Assembly: GCF_003315135.1 (NCBI RefSeq)
Contig: NZ_QNRK01000028.1
Location: 1 to 64,000 of the forward strand
Direction of reading: 5' to 3'
Source of the DNA: Roseiarcus fermentans
GTDB taxonomy: Bacteria > Pseudomonadota > Alphaproteobacteria > Rhizobiales > Beijerinckiaceae
Length of the DNA stretch: 64,000 nucleotides
The translations under genes were made by a program, and so were the position numbers. The notes under the pieces were generated by a model. The model did not search any database, was not told where the DNA came from, and saw only the letters and a list, made by a program, of their open reading frames with translations. Shown here in pieces: positions 1-7,609 of this stretch (within the stretch, counting starts at the first letter, position 1; every line of letters begins with the position of its first letter).

Positions 1-320
1 GCAGGGAGGAGCCGCTCAGGAAGTTCCCGAAACCGAACCCCGCCCGCCACCGCGTCTCCGCAGCGCCGTCGTCGTCCAGTGGCAGCGATATAGGGCCGGG
101 CTCGAAGGCTGTCAAACACTTTTTTGAACAATTTGTCACAGGCTGGTGACGAGGGGCGAAACCGGGCGGAATTCCGCGCCCGCCGCGCATTCGCCACGGT
201 TCGGCGCGATAGGCCCCGGCGCCGCCTCGGTCGGTTGATTGCCTCGCCGCCGCGTCGGCGCTAACAGATCGGATCGCTTCCCGCGCTCTCGATCGCGGGA
301 ACGGAGCGGAAAGAACCGTT
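1..320. other. Upstream non-coding region
   Basis: I see no credible gene here. The stretch precedes the M23 peptidase gene and has a short AT-richer patch around 115-140 that could hold its promoter. No clear -35/-10 pair, repeat or RNA structure was recognised. Confidence 0.4.
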
Positions 321-2357
321 TTGACGACAGCTGCTCCCGCCTTTCCTCGTCTCGTCGCGCGGGGCGACCGCGCGGTCGCCGGCATGGAGCTCGGCGTCGA
401 ACCGCCCATCCGTCTGGGCGACGACCGCCTCGACCGCGCCGAACGCCGCAGAGCCTCGCTTCGCTGGCTCGCGGGCGCGGCGCTCACGGGCTTGAGCGGC
501 GTCGCCCTGATCGGCGCCGCGCTCTATTTCGATCTCGACAGCCAGTACGATTTCGCCGACGCGCCGGAATTCGTCGCCAACGCGGCGCCGGCCGACTCGC
601 AGGAAGAAGGCGTCAGCGGCGGCAAGGGCGACAGGTTGCTGCGGCCGGTCGACATCGTATCCGACAAGCAGACCTACAGCGTGCCCACGACCCTCAAGGT
701 CGGCGACAAGGAAGTGGTGAGGGCGCGCGCGTTCACCCGTCTGCAGACCACCCTGACGCTCACGCCGACCGGTTTCGCCGACGCGGTGCCGCCGTTCAAT
801 CCCCTGAAACTCAGCGACCGGGCGACGACGGCGGACGCCGCGCCCGATCCGGGCCCGGTGCAGGACGACGCCGAAGTGGCGTTCCGCACGACCGACCTCA
901 CGCCGCAGGACGCCGCTGGCGCGACCGGCGAACTTTCGGCCGCCGAGGCGCAGGCGCAGATCGTCGAGACCCTCAAGGCAGGCCCCGAGACGCCGAAGGC
1001 GCCCCTGCAGCCGTTGCCGCCCCAGCTCATGCTGATGCGGACGAGCCAGGCCGGCGACCCGCTCGCCGCGTCGCTCGCCTATGCGACGGTCGGCAGCGTC
1101 AGCCCGAACGCGCCGTTCGCTTCGATCGAAGTCCGCATGATCCCGGAAAACGTCACCAACGTCGCCAAATCGGCCGGGCCGGACGACGCCTCGCCGACGG
1201 AGAAACTGGTCGCGATGCGGCACGGCGAATCCTTCGAGGACGTGCTCAGGGCCAATGGCGCGACCCCCGAGGCGGCCGCCGCGATCGTCGCCGCTTTCGG
1301 GGTGAAGCGCGGCGAATCCCCGGTCGGCGAGGGGCAGAAGATCCTTCTCCTGCCCGAGGAGCCGGGCGCGCGCGGCGACAGGCCGCGGATCGCCCGGGTC
1401 GCGGTCTACGCCGACGACCAGCTGAAGGCGACCGTCGCGGTCGACGATCGCGGAAACTACGCTCCCGTCTCCGCCAGGACCGCCGCCGCGCCGCGCAAGG
1501 CGCAGGCCGATTCGGGCGATTCGGGCGGCATGAGCCTCTATCAGAGCCTGTACGAGACGGCGCTGAAGCAGGGCCTGTCCAAACCGATGATCGAGCTCCT
1601 GACCCGAGTGTTCGCCAACGACGTGGATTTTCAGCGCTCGACGTCGGCCGGAGACGCGGTCGAGGCCTTCTTCTCGGACCCCGACGACCTCGACCCGCGG
1701 CCCGAGCTGCTCTACGCCACCCTCACCGTTCACGATCAGACGTACAAATATTACCGTTTTCAGGCGCCTGACGACAACAGCGTCGATTATTACGACGAGA
1801 GCGGCCGCTCGAACCGGAAATTCCTGCTGCGCAAGCCGATCGCCGAGGGCGACATCACCTCGCCGTTCGGCATGCGCTACCATCCCATCCTCGGCTTCAC
1901 CCGCATGCACACCGGCGTCGACTGGGGCGCGCCGATCGGCACGCCGATCTACGCCGCCGGCAACGGCGTGATCATCAAGGCGGCGTGGGACTCCGGCTAC
2001 GGGCGCCGGGTCGAGATCCAGCACGCCAACGGCTACGTCACCACCTACAACCACATGTCCGGCTTCGGCCGCGGGGTCACCGAAGGCGCCCATGTCGCGC
2101 AAGGTCAGGTGATCGGTTATCTCGGGTCGACCGGCCTTTCGACCGGGCCGCATCTGCACTACGAGGTCGTCATCAACGGTAATTTCGTCGACCCGATGGC
2201 GATCAAGCTCGCCCGCACCCGCGAGTTCGACGGCAAGATGCTGGCGGCGTTCAAGCGCGAACGCGACCGAATCGACGCGTTCCGCGCCCAGGCGCCGTCC
2301 GCCGCCGCCGAATCCGTCGACAAGCCCGCGACCGGCCTCACCGCCAGGATCAACTGA
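321..2357 (+). CDS. M23 family (LytM-type) metallopeptidase, membrane-anchored
   Basis: Predicted murein endopeptidase, or an activator of one, acting on peptidoglycan from the periplasmic face of the inner membrane. A single N-terminal membrane segment lies near residues 48-70 (the LAGAALTGLSGVALIGAAL stretch). A long Ala/Pro-rich linker follows, and a C-terminal M23 domain spans about residues 510-615. The zinc ligands are visible as HTGVDWG (H530, D534) and HLHYE (H611, H613). The start is uncertain: TTG at 321 gives 678 aa, and ATG at 384 gives 657 aa and still keeps the membrane anchor. The gene ends convergently with GluQRS and overlaps its 3' end by 8 bp. The family is common in Rhizobiales. 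The domain call is secure, the exact cleavage specificity is not. Confidence 0.88.
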   Translation: MTTAAPAFPRLVARGDRAVAGMELGVEPPIRLGDDRLDRAERRRASLRWLAGAALTGLSGVALIGAALYFDLDSQYDFADAPEFVANAAPADSQEEGVSGGKGDRLLRPVDIVSDKQTYSVPTTLKVGDKEVVRARAFTRLQTTLTLTPTGFADAVPPFNPLKLSDRATTADAAPDPGPVQDDAEVAFRTTDLTPQDAAGATGELSAAEAQAQIVETLKAGPETPKAPLQPLPPQLMLMRTSQAGDPLAASLAYATVGSVSPNAPFASIEVRMIPENVTNVAKSAGPDDASPTEKLVAMRHGESFEDVLRANGATPEAAAAIVAAFGVKRGESPVGEGQKILLLPEEPGARGDRPRIARVAVYADDQLKATVAVDDRGNYAPVSARTAAAPRKAQADSGDSGGMSLYQSLYETALKQGLSKPMIELLTRVFANDVDFQRSTSAGDAVEAFFSDPDDLDPRPELLYATLTVHDQTYKYYRFQAPDDNSVDYYDESGRSNRKFLLRKPIAEGDITSPFGMRYHPILGFTRMHTGVDWGAPIGTPIYAAGNGVIIKAAWDSGYGRRVEIQHANGYVTTYNHMSGFGRGVTEGAHVAQGQVIGYLGSTGLSTGPHLHYEVVINGNFVDPMAIKLARTREFDGKMLAAFKRERDRIDAFRAQAPSAAAESVDKPATGLTARIN

Positions 2358-3243
2358 GCGCGACTTCGAACGCCGGCGCGTCTGCGCGGCCGAAGCCGAG
2401 CGCTTGGACCACCTCGGCGGCCGAGATCCCCTGCGCCCGCAGATCGGCGAGCGACGGCGAGCCGCGACTCTTCGCCAGCTTGCCGCCGGCCGGGTCGAGC
2501 ACGAGACGATGGTGGCGATAGCGCGGCGCCGGCAGGCCCATGAGCGCCTGCAGGAGGCGGTGGACCGAGGTCGCGGCCAGCAGGTCGCGCCCGCGCACGA
2601 CGTCGGTCACGCCCTGAAGCGCGTCGTCGACCGTGACCGCGAGATGGTAGCTCGCGGCGAGGTCCCGCCCGCCGAGGACGACGTCGCCCCAGGCCGCGGG
2701 GTCGGCGATCCGGGTCTCGGCCGCCGTCCCCTCGCCGTACTCGATCCAGGCGAGCGGACCCGCGACCGCGGCGAGGGCGCGGCCCATGTCCAGCCGCCGC
2801 GCCGCCTTGTCGCCACGCGCGAGTCGCGCCCGCCGCTGCGCGCCGGTCAGCGCCCGGCACGCGCCCGAATAGAGCGGAGCGCCGTCGGGATCGCGTCCGA
2901 CGGCGGCGCGCGCGACTTCGGCGCGGCTGCAGAAGCACGGATAGACGAGCCCCGCCTGCTCGAGCCGGGAGAGCCGGGCGGCATAATCGGCCGTGTGCTC
3001 GCTCTGGCGCCGCGGCGCGCCGTCGAAACCGACCCCGAGCCAGGCGAGGTCGAAGCGGATGGCGTCCTCGTGAAGGCGCTTGCAGCGACTCCTGTCGAGG
3101 TCTTCAATGCGCAGCAGCAGCCGTCCGCCGGTCTCCCCGGCGCGGCGCTGGTTCATCAGCGCGGAATAGGCGTGTCCCAGGTGCAGCGCGCCGTTGGGGG
3201 TCGGCGCGAACCGGAAGACGGAGGAAGGGGCGGCCTCGGACAT
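2350..3243 (-). CDS. gluQ: Glutamyl-Q tRNA(Asp) synthetase GluQRS
   Basis: A GluRS-like enzyme without an anticodon-binding domain. The family activates glutamate without tRNA(Glu) and attaches it to queuosine-34 of tRNA(Asp). The class I HIGH-type motif is seen near the N terminus (FRFAPTPNGALHLGHAYSAL). A zinc site begins with CFCSR and closes with the Cys of SGAC. The second class I motif is KLAKSRG. Length is 297 aa from the ATG at 3243, normal for the family. A longer reading from 3264 adds only seven residues (MCIRLSA) and is less likely. The start overlaps the divergently transcribed DNA glycosylase start (ATG at 3242), so the two genes probably share a compact control region. Confidence 0.92.
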   Translation of the reverse strand: MSEAAPSSVFRFAPTPNGALHLGHAYSALMNQRRAGETGGRLLLRIEDLDRSRCKRLHEDAIRFDLAWLGVGFDGAPRRQSEHTADYAARLSRLEQAGLVYPCFCSRAEVARAAVGRDPDGAPLYSGACRALTGAQRRARLARGDKAARRLDMGRALAAVAGPLAWIEYGEGTAAETRIADPAAWGDVVLGGRDLAASYHLAVTVDDALQGVTDVVRGRDLLAATSVHRLLQALMGLPAPRYRHHRLVLDPAGGKLAKSRGSPSLADLRAQGISAAEVVQALGFGRADAPAFEVALS

Positions 3244-3982
3244 GGCGGACAAGCGGATGCACAAGCCCGGCCGTCGCGCAAGCCGCGGGAAGCCGCCGCC
3301 CGGCGCGCGGCTCTATCGTCCCGGGCCGCCGATCGCCGACGAAGCGAGCCTCGGCGCGGCCGTCGAAGCCCTTCGCGCGCAGGATCCCGAGCTGATGGCG
3401 CGGCTTCTGGCGGTCGCCGGGCCGCCGCCGCTGCGGCGGCGCGCGCCCGGGTTCGCCGGGCTCGCGGCGATCGTCGTGTCGCAGCAGGTGTCGGTGGCGA
3501 GCGCGCGCGCGATCCTCGGCCGGCTCGAGGCGCGCGTGGCGCCGCTCGACGCGGAGCGGCTGGCCGCGGTCGGCGACGAGGATCTCAGAACTTGCGGCCT
3601 GTCGGCGGCGAAGATCCGCGCGCTGAGGGCGGTGGCGCGGGCGATCGCCGACGGCGCTCTCGATCTCGATCGCCTCGCGGAGCTCGACGCAGAAGGGGCG
3701 CATCGCGCCCTCGTCGCCATCACCGGGATCGGTCCGTGGACGGCCGACATTTTCCTCATGTTCTGCCTCGGCCATCCCGACGCCTTCGCCGCGGGCGACC
3801 TCGCCCTGCAGGAGGCGGCGCGACTGGCGTTCGATCTCGAGGCGCGGCCGGACGCGGCGCGGCTCGAGCGCCTGGCCGAGCGCTGGCGTCCGTGGCGGGC
3901 GGTGGCGGCGCGCGTGCTGTGGGCCTACTACCGTGCGGTGAAGGCGCGTTCCGGGATGGCTCTCGCCGACGGTTCCAGCTAA
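3242..3982 (+). CDS. DNA-3-methyladenine glycosylase II (AlkA-like, HhH-GPD)
   Basis: A base-excision repair glycosylase that removes alkylated purines. The helix-hairpin-helix is visible as AITGIGPWTAD, followed 14 residues later by the GPD aspartate in FAAGDLALQEA, the catalytic residue of this superfamily. SQQVS near the N-terminal third is also typical of AlkA/MPG-II proteins. The protein is 246 aa from ATG 3242. An upstream TTG at 3194 would run into gluQ and is rejected. No iron-sulphur cluster cysteines are present, unlike Nth or MutY. Thirty-four bases separate it from the following esterase gene, so co-transcription is possible. Confidence 0.85.
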   Translation: MADKRMHKPGRRASRGKPPPGARLYRPGPPIADEASLGAAVEALRAQDPELMARLLAVAGPPPLRRRAPGFAGLAAIVVSQQVSVASARAILGRLEARVAPLDAERLAAVGDEDLRTCGLSAAKIRALRAVARAIADGALDLDRLAELDAEGAHRALVAITGIGPWTADIFLMFCLGHPDAFAAGDLALQEAARLAFDLEARPDAARLERLAERWRPWRAVAARVLWAYYRAVKARSGMALADGSS

Positions 3983-4016
3983 GTCCGACGCCGGAAGTCG
4001 AAGTGGAGAGATTCCG

Positions 4017-4712
4017 ATGAGCGTTGCGCTGGACGGACCGCGAATACAGGCGAGCGGCGGCAAGGCGACCGCGCTGGTCGTCTTCCTGCACGGCTACGGC
4101 GCCGACGGGAACGACCTGATCGAGATCGGCCATCAATGGCGCAAGCTGCTGCCCAACACGGCTTTCGTGTCGCCACACGCCCCCGACCGCTGCGCCGCCT
4201 CGCCCATGGGCCGGCAGTGGTTCGCCCTCGCCTCCACGGCGCCGGACGATCCGGCCGGCGGCGCGGAACGCTGGAACGGCGTCGTCAAGGCCCGGGGCGC
4301 GATCGACGCCTTCCTCGACGCCGAACTCGCGCGCCTCGGCCTCGACGAGTCGCGGCTGGCGCTGGTCGGTTTCAGCCAGGGGACGATGATGGCGCTGCAC
4401 GTCGGGCTCAGGCGCCGACGCGCCCCCGCCGGGATCGTCGGCTATTCGGGTATGCTGGTCGGTCCCGAGCGGCTCGGCGAGGCCAAGGCGCGGGACGCCC
4501 GCGGCGCGCCGCCGCCGGTGCTTCTCGTCCACGGCGACCGCGACCCGCTCATCCCGGTCGACGCCCTGTTCGCGGCGGCCGACGGGCTGGCCGGCGCCGA
4601 CATTCCGACCCAGTGGCACATTTCCTTCGGCGTCGCGCACGGCATCGACGGCGGCGGCCTTCAGCACGGCGGCCTGTTTCTCGCGCAGGCGCTTCGCGCT
4701 CCCAAGCGCTGA
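4017..4712 (+). CDS. Alpha/beta-hydrolase, phospholipase/carboxylesterase family
   Basis: A cytosolic serine esterase of the acyl-protein-thioesterase/carboxylesterase family (231 aa, usual length). The oxyanion-hole motif is FLHGYGADGND, the nucleophile elbow is GFSQG, the acid is in HGDRDPLIP and the His is in VAHGID near the C terminus, so the triad is complete. No signal peptide is seen. It follows the DNA glycosylase closely on the same strand. The natural ester is unknown. Confidence 0.88.
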   Translation: MSVALDGPRIQASGGKATALVVFLHGYGADGNDLIEIGHQWRKLLPNTAFVSPHAPDRCAASPMGRQWFALASTAPDDPAGGAERWNGVVKARGAIDAFLDAELARLGLDESRLALVGFSQGTMMALHVGLRRRRAPAGIVGYSGMLVGPERLGEAKARDARGAPPPVLLVHGDRDPLIPVDALFAAADGLAGADIPTQWHISFGVAHGIDGGGLQHGGLFLAQALRAPKR

Positions 4713-4751
4713 GCCCGCGACCCGGCGCCCGGGCCGTCGCGCGGCCCCCCC

Positions 4752-4837
4752 AAAAAAAAGGAGGCCGCCTTTCGGCGGCCTTCGAGTCTAGGGAGGAAAC
4801 GCCCAAGGAGGGCATGTGCAGCGCAACCGCGCCGCAC
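4752..4837 (-). ncRNA. mmgR: Candidate MmgR-type small RNA (alpha-r8 / suhB family)
   Basis: On the minus strand, a promoter at 4872-4844 is followed by roughly 85 nt holding three elements. First is a small 5' hairpin (GCCC/GGGC). Second is the single-stranded ten-mer TTTCCTCCCT (plus-strand 4790-4799). Third is a strong terminator: stem 4762-4769 / 4774-4781, loop 4770-4773, followed on the minus strand by eight T at 4759-4752. From memory, the ten-mer plus terminator is the hallmark of the Hfq-binding MmgR/alpha-r8 sRNAs of Rhizobiales, which limit polyhydroxybutyrate granule accumulation in Sinorhizobium. The 5' end is inferred from the -10 box. The small overlapping reading frame on the same strand looks like a by-product. 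Family assignment is by motif, not by covariance search. Confidence 0.7.
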
Positions 4838-4843
4838 CCGACC

Positions 4844-4872
4844 TATCTAGTGCTGCACCGCAGCAAAGGCAA
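4844..4872 (-). promoter_or_regulatory. sRNA promoter with PhaR/AniA-type box in the spacer
   Basis: On the minus strand, TTGCCT (4872-4867), a 17-bp spacer and TAGATA (4849-4844) form a good sigma70 promoter about 7 bp before the predicted sRNA start. The spacer is almost filled by the palindrome TGCTGCACCGCAGCA (plus-strand 4851-4865). This fits the CTGC-N3-GCAG operator of PhaR/AniA, the PHB-sensing repressor, and AniA is reported to repress mmgR in Sinorhizobium. A repressor bound here would occlude RNA polymerase. Confidence 0.7.
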
Positions 4873-5013
4873 GAACTTTCGTTCCAGTTTGCGAGCAAAA
4901 GTTGCGGCGCCGATCAAAAATTCCCATCTAATCCTGAAAAGTCAAAGGTTCTTCGGCCACCAGTGATCGTCGGTCCGATTATCTCGAAAACGGGTGGCCA
5001 GGGAGCGGCTGTG

Positions 5014-5589
5014 TCAGCGAATGGCTTCGCTCTCGATGATCAGGTCGACCTTGTCGCCGATGTAGGGAATGTAGGTCTTCAGACCGAAGTCCGAGCGGTT
5101 CAGCGAGCCCCTCGCCGAGAATCCGACTGCGTCGGCCTTGTCGGTCGGGCGAACGCCCGCCTTGTTGAAGGCGACCTCGAGCGTGACCGGCTTGGTGACG
5201 CCGAGCAGGGTGAGATCGCCGGTGAGTTCGCCGGACTTGTCTCCCGTCTTCTTGAAGGTCTTGCCGACGAACGTCATGTCCGGGAACTCGGCGACGTTGA
5301 ACCAGTCCGCCCCCTTGAGGTCGGTGTCGCGCGGGCCGAACTGCGACTGAAGGCTCGCCGTCTTGATGTCGACGCTGAGCTTGCTCGCCGCGGGATTGGC
5401 CGGGTCGAACGCGACCGCGCCGGTCGTGTCGCCGAACAGGCCGATCATTTTCGAAAAGCCGAGGTGGTCGACCATGAAGAGAACATGGGTGTGGCTCGGG
5501 TCGATCTTGTAGTCGGCGCCGGCGAACGCCGGAGCGGAGACGCCGAGAGCGGCGAACGAGGCGAGCGCGAGCGGTGCAAGGAAGCGCAT
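5014..5589 (-). CDS. YceI-family periplasmic lipid-binding protein
   Basis: A 191-aa lipocalin-like YceI protein. It has an N-terminal signal peptide (MRFLAPLALASFAALGVSAPAFA, cleavage after AFA) and the family opening YKIDPSHTHVLFMVDHLG, followed by the alternating beta-strands and the FVGKTFKKTGD and LTGDLTLLGVTKPV segments. YceI proteins form a periplasmic barrel around a polyisoprenoid or amphiphile and are often induced by stress. The gene sits 9 bp downstream of a membrane-protein gene on the same strand and probably forms an operon with it, divergent from a LysR regulator. The ligand cannot be read from the sequence. Confidence 0.9.
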   Translation of the reverse strand: MRFLAPLALASFAALGVSAPAFAGADYKIDPSHTHVLFMVDHLGFSKMIGLFGDTTGAVAFDPANPAASKLSVDIKTASLQSQFGPRDTDLKGADWFNVAEFPDMTFVGKTFKKTGDKSGELTGDLTLLGVTKPVTLEVAFNKAGVRPTDKADAVGFSARGSLNRSDFGLKTYIPYIGDKVDLIIESEAIR

Positions 5590-5598
5590 GGGAAGTCC

Positions 5599-6459
5599 TC
5601 AGGTTGCGAGGGGATTGTCGTGACGCAGCAGCAGGAGCGCCACGATCACCGGCAGCGGTGACAGGATGGCCAGCCCGGACACGACCCATGCGACGACGGG
5701 ACGCCTCTCGAGGGCGGGCGGCAGCAGGCGAGCAGCCAGCGGGCCGAGGAAGGGCGCGAGCGCGATCAGCGCCAGGGCGAAGGGATCGGCGTTGCGAGTG
5801 ACGAGCGCAATGGTGTCGAGCGCGGCGAGGAGGCCGCTCCCGGCGCCGAGCATCGCCGCAGGACCGAGCCGGCGCGGGGCGAGAAACCCGTCCGCCGACA
5901 GCACGGCCGCGCCCGCAGCCAGCCCGAGGCAAAGGCCCACTCCGGTCGACGACCCGCCGAACAGCAGCGCCGGCGCCGACAGCGCGGAGACCGCCGCCAG
6001 ACCCGCGAGCGCCGCGGCGCCCCCGCCCGAGGGTCGAGGCTCGGCCGCGAGGCGATCGAGGCCCCACAGCGCGAGACCACCGCCGAGGACGAGCGCGGGG
6101 AACAGAACGAGGCCGATCGAATCGGGATTGGCCAGCTTCGTCGACCCCACCCATCCGGCGGCGACCAGGGAAGCGAGCCCGGCGAGCGCCCAGCGCGGAA
6201 GCGATGCGAATGCGTCGAGGGCCAGCGCCGCCAGCGTCACGGCGACCGCGACATAAAAGACCTTGTTGGCGGCGCCGACGGGCGGGAAAGTCGGAATCTT
6301 CTGGTAGGTGACGACATAGGCGACGAGGAAGACGGCGGGCGCGGCGAGCGTCGCCGCCGTGCGCGACCCGCTCAGCCGCGCCGCGGCGGCGAACGCCAGC
6401 GCCACAATGACGCAGGCCGAAAGGACGGGCAGGAAGGGGCTGTCGACGATCGCGTCCAT
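5599..6459 (-). CDS. Polytopic membrane protein of unknown function
   Basis: 286 aa, almost entirely hydrophobic, with roughly eight or nine predicted membrane helices rich in Ala, Leu and Gly and few charged residues between them. I do not recognise a family. It lies 9 bp upstream of yceI on the same strand and is divergent from a LysR gene, so it is probably co-regulated with YceI. YceI genes are often paired with cytochrome b561-like proteins, but I see no clear conserved haem-ligating histidines here. Confidence 0.72.
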   Translation of the reverse strand: MDAIVDSPFLPVLSACVIVALAFAAAARLSGSRTAATLAAPAVFLVAYVVTYQKIPTFPPVGAANKVFYVAVAVTLAALALDAFASLPRWALAGLASLVAAGWVGSTKLANPDSIGLVLFPALVLGGGLALWGLDRLAAEPRPSGGGAAALAGLAAVSALSAPALLFGGSSTGVGLCLGLAAGAAVLSADGFLAPRRLGPAAMLGAGSGLLAALDTIALVTRNADPFALALIALAPFLGPLAARLLPPALERRPVVAWVVSGLAILSPLPVIVALLLLRHDNPLAT

Positions 6460-6570
6460 GGGCGGTTCCGAGAGAGGCGGCCGGGGCGCCGCCGCTACAA
6501 ACCGGTACCTTGCTATGAATTGCGGGACAATTTACGATCCTGGCACATAGCTGTTGCGTTTGGAGCAACA

Positions 6571-7500
6571 ATGGACCGATTCGCCGCGCTCGAAGCGTTT
6601 GTCAGGGTCGCGGAGACGCAGTCGTTTTCCGAAGCGGCGCGGCGCCTTCGCATCTCGAAATCGGCCGTCAGCCGGAGCGTCGGCGCGCTCGAGACCGAGC
6701 TCGGCGCGCGGCTGTTCAACCGCACGACGCGATCGCTGAACCTGACCGAGGCCGGCCGCGGCTATCTGGAGCGGGTGACCCGGATTCTCGCCGACCTTGA
6801 AGACGCCGATCGCGCTCTCGGGCGGCTTCAGGCGCGCCCGCGCGGGCGCCTCCAGGTCAGCGCGCCGATGAGCTTCGGGTTTCTCCACCTCGCCCCGGCC
6901 CTGCCGGAGTTTCTCGCCCGCTTTCCCGAGGTCGACGTCGAGATGGCGCTCAGCGACCGCTTCGTCGACCTGGTCGACGACGGCTTCGACGTGGCGCTGC
7001 GAATCGGCGCCCTGCCGGATTCGAGTCTCGTGGCGCGGCGGATCGCGCCGATCCGGCTGACTTTGTGTGCGAGTCCCGACTACTTCGGCCGGCGGGGGAC
7101 GCCGCAGGCCCCCGACGAGTTGAAGGCGCACGAATGCCTGCGCAATCGGACGGTCGCGCGCGTGGAGGAATGGCGCTTCGTCGATCCGGACGGAAAGCCG
7201 CGCCTCGTCCCGGTCTCTGGCCGGGTCGGCGCCAACAACGGGGACGCGCTGCGGGCGATGGCGCTCGCCGGCGTCGGCGTCGCCCTGCTGCCGACCTTTA
7301 TCGTCGGCCCGGACCTGAGCGCGGGCGCGCTCGTTCCGGCGCTCGACCGCTTCCTCGCCCAGGACCTCGCGATGAGCGCGGTCTATCCGCACTCGCGCCA
7401 TCTGTCACCGAAAGTGCGCGCCTTCGTCGACTTCCTGGTCGAGCGGTTCGGCAGGCGGCCGTACTGGGACCCTGTCGATCGCGTCGACGAGACGGCCTGA
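6571..7500 (+). CDS. LysR-family transcriptional regulator
   Basis: 309 aa. The N-terminal winged helix-turn-helix is clear (MDRFAALEAFVRVAE, then FSEAARRLRISKSAVSRSVG and LGARLFNRTTRSLNLTEAG). A LysR substrate-binding domain follows from about residue 90. The start at 6571 fits the family opening; an upstream in-frame extension has no support. It is divergent from the membrane-protein/yceI pair with a 111-bp intergenic region, the classical LysR arrangement, so those genes are its likely targets. The effector is unknown. Confidence 0.9.
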   Translation: MDRFAALEAFVRVAETQSFSEAARRLRISKSAVSRSVGALETELGARLFNRTTRSLNLTEAGRGYLERVTRILADLEDADRALGRLQARPRGRLQVSAPMSFGFLHLAPALPEFLARFPEVDVEMALSDRFVDLVDDGFDVALRIGALPDSSLVARRIAPIRLTLCASPDYFGRRGTPQAPDELKAHECLRNRTVARVEEWRFVDPDGKPRLVPVSGRVGANNGDALRAMALAGVGVALLPTFIVGPDLSAGALVPALDRFLAQDLAMSAVYPHSRHLSPKVRAFVDFLVERFGRRPYWDPVDRVDETA

Positions 7501-7512
7501 TCCGCCCAGGCG

Positions 7513-7549
7513 AAAAAAAAACGGGCCGGCCCCGCGAGGGGCCGGCCCG
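7513..7549 (-). terminator. Rho-independent terminator of the DegP-type gene
   Basis: A perfect 12-bp GC stem (7522-7533 with 7538-7549) closed by loop GCGA. On the minus strand it is followed by a run of nine T (A run 7513-7521), about 60 bp after the protease stop codon. The same stem may also end the convergent LysR transcript, but that side lacks a T tract. Confidence 0.85.
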
Positions 7550-7609
7550 CCGAACGATCCGGCGAAGCGAGCGAAGGGGAGGCGCCGCCTCGACCGGACC
7601 GATCGGAGG

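Noticed and set aside
239-2159. Long open frames on both strands overlapping the M23 peptidase gene
   Set aside because: Arg/Gly/Ala-rich translations without family motifs; the M23 frame has clear domain evidence, so these are high-GC shadows.
4549-4815. Small minus-strand reading frame over the sRNA locus
   Set aside because: It covers the terminator and the sRNA ten-mer; promoter, ten-mer and terminator explain the region better as a non-coding RNA.
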